From assembly GCA_963821095.1 (NCBI GenBank), contig CAWGCJ010000023.1:62001-126000 (forward strand): a stretch of 64,000 bases of DNA. The letters are read 5' to 3'. Of the stretch, positions 63,170-64,000 are shown in pieces. Below the pieces are notes generated by a model. The model was not told the origin of the DNA and made no database searches. It saw only the letters and a program-made list of their open reading frames with translations. Position 1 is the stretch's first letter. Every line of letters begins with the position of its first letter. This DNA is from CAVPHV01 sp963821095. Lineage in GTDB: Bacteria > Actinomycetota > Acidimicrobiia > Spongiisociales > UBA5794. A program made the translations under genes and the position numbers.

Positions 63170-63481
63170 TCGGCGGAAGATGAGCCCGAGATGACCGTGG
63201 CGCCGGTGGCCCCGCAACCACCAACCATAGGCTGCAAAGGTGGTCCGCGGGACCAGGCGCTTGCGGTGCCGGTCCGGGAGGGGATTCACTTGGCTCGTGC
63301 ACAAATCGTGTTCGTATGATCGGCTGGCGGGGTGGCGCAGTGCTTTCCTCACTGGATCCCGGAATGACGCCGGTCGGTACCCATCTCTACGGCACCTGGT
63401 TCTATTGCGCTTTCAACTGACGACCTGCGTCGCGACGTTGATTCCGTTGCCGAAACCGCAATCGGGCCTATCGTCGCCGGC
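63170..63481. other. Intergenic region, nothing identified
   Basis: 312 bp between the sigma factor and the lipoprotein gene. Several short open frames exist but none has coding-like composition, a good start or a recognisable product. A stretch at 63322-63345 (ggctggcggggtggcgcagtgc) resembles the first part of a tRNA, but no anticodon arm or matching acceptor strand follows. Presumably it holds the promoter of the lipoprotein gene. Confidence 0.4.
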
Positions 63482-64000
63482 GTGAGCCCTACGGGAGTCC
63501 CAGGACAACACGACTCGCCCTCGTTCTGGCCGTCTTGCTGCTGGCGGCGGCCTGTAGTGGTACCGACTCCGAGTCGTCGTCGACCTCGCCCGCACCGGGT
63601 GTCACCACGGTTCCGCAGGGGATGCCGATTGTCGTCGCAGCCGGGGCTGAGGATATCGTCGCTGAGTCGGTGGTGATTCCGCGGATCGATCCGATCCTCG
63701 GTGAAGCGCCGCTGCGGCTTGCGGACCACGACCCCGGCGTCGTGGGGGCCGTTGTCTATCCGGCGACGATTCCGTGGGACGAGCCGGAGCCGCCGTCAGG
63801 TTTTGATTTCGAGATCGACTCGTGCACGCGGCCAGCTCCTGGGGTGTTGGTGATCGATGGTGTGGTCGTTGCAGATGACTCCGTCACCTTCCCGGCCACG
63901 GTTGGCGTGTACGGAACAGTGTCATCCGGCGAGGTAGGAACGGTGATCGGAGCCGAGGTCACCTTCGACGGGCCGGGGCCCTTCTCCCTGGTGTTTTCGG
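63482..64000 (+). CDS. Lipoprotein, partial at right edge (one frameshift)
   Basis: From GTG 63482 the first eight codons (MSPTGVPG) lead into a break near 63500. One frame over, the protein continues TTRLALVLAVLLLAAACSG, a signal peptide with lipobox AAAC, then a Ser/Thr/Pro linker and DFEIDSCTRPAPGVLVIDG and further beta-rich sequence to the window end. Adding one C in the CCC run at about 63500 gives a continuous start (VPRTTRLALV). The rest of the gene is outside the window. No family is recognised. Confidence 0.6.

Noticed and set aside
63322..63395. tRNA-like start ggctggcggggtggcgcagtgc
   Set aside because: No anticodon loop, T-arm or matching acceptor strand follows.

Overview
The window is high-GC DNA packed with short-spaced genes on both strands. 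The gene set points to an actinobacterium: an F420-type luciferase-like oxidoreductase, a DUF3040 protein, an ArsA ATPase with an HSP20-like tail, a fabD-fabH-fabG-acpP-fabF cluster, and several lipoproteins with Thr-rich linkers of the kind common in Acidimicrobiia. The placement in Acidimicrobiia is inference. There are no rRNA genes, confident tRNA genes or CRISPR arrays. Most genes are housekeeping or metabolic.

Layout. 0-9 kb: a cut-off membrane protein, an archaeal-type S-adenosylmethionine synthetase, a Cys/Met-type PLP enzyme coupled to an APH-fold kinase, a nitroreductase, the three-subunit proton-translocating transhydrogenase (pntAA-AB-B) and a broken ATP-grasp gene. 9-17.5 kb: an ECF sigma/anti-sigma pair, an MscS-like protein, a DapA-family lyase, 6-phosphogluconate dehydrogenase, a methyltransferase, then two M1-like secreted peptidase homologues flanking a DUF4234 membrane protein. 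The second homologue has lost every zinc ligand. 17.5-22.8 kb: a branched-chain amino acid operon (ilvB-ilvN-leuA-leuB) preceded by a promoter, a 12-residue leader peptide ending in Leu-Val-Leu-Ile-Thr, a pause-type hairpin and a terminator, i.e. a readable attenuator.

23-38 kb: a NYN/PIN-domain protein, a secreted protein, an LLM oxidoreductase, an IS3-type insertion sequence, a Cys4 mini-protein, queG, and a tightly coupled run of phosphoesterase, methyltransferase, SRPBCC protein, ArsA-HSP20 ATPase, tiny protein, ROK kinase, DUF1232 protein and AlaC-like aminotransferase. Then come glycogen phosphorylase and an exported HExxH protein. 38-44 kb: the fatty-acid synthesis cluster, followed by an IS481-type transposase remnant abutting a nucleotide-cyclase fragment. 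44-51 kb: a secreted GH13 glycosidase with an unusual C-terminal domain, membrane and lipoproteins, a histidine phosphatase, dinB, DUF3040 and a MerR regulator. 51-64 kb: a MoxR-DUF58-transglutaminase operon, a small resolvase-domain protein, two GNATs, a GDYXXLXY/DUF2157 pair, an ECF42-type sigma factor with its DGPF partner, and a lipoprotein cut by the right edge.

A major caveat for any reader is that many genes are split by single-base indels, often in short homopolymers, including fabF, fabH, pntA and the SAM synthetase, which should be intact in a living cell. About 16 of them fall in the last 11 kb. These are most simply assembly errors, so broken genes are annotated here as single repaired coding regions with the approximate shift positions given.
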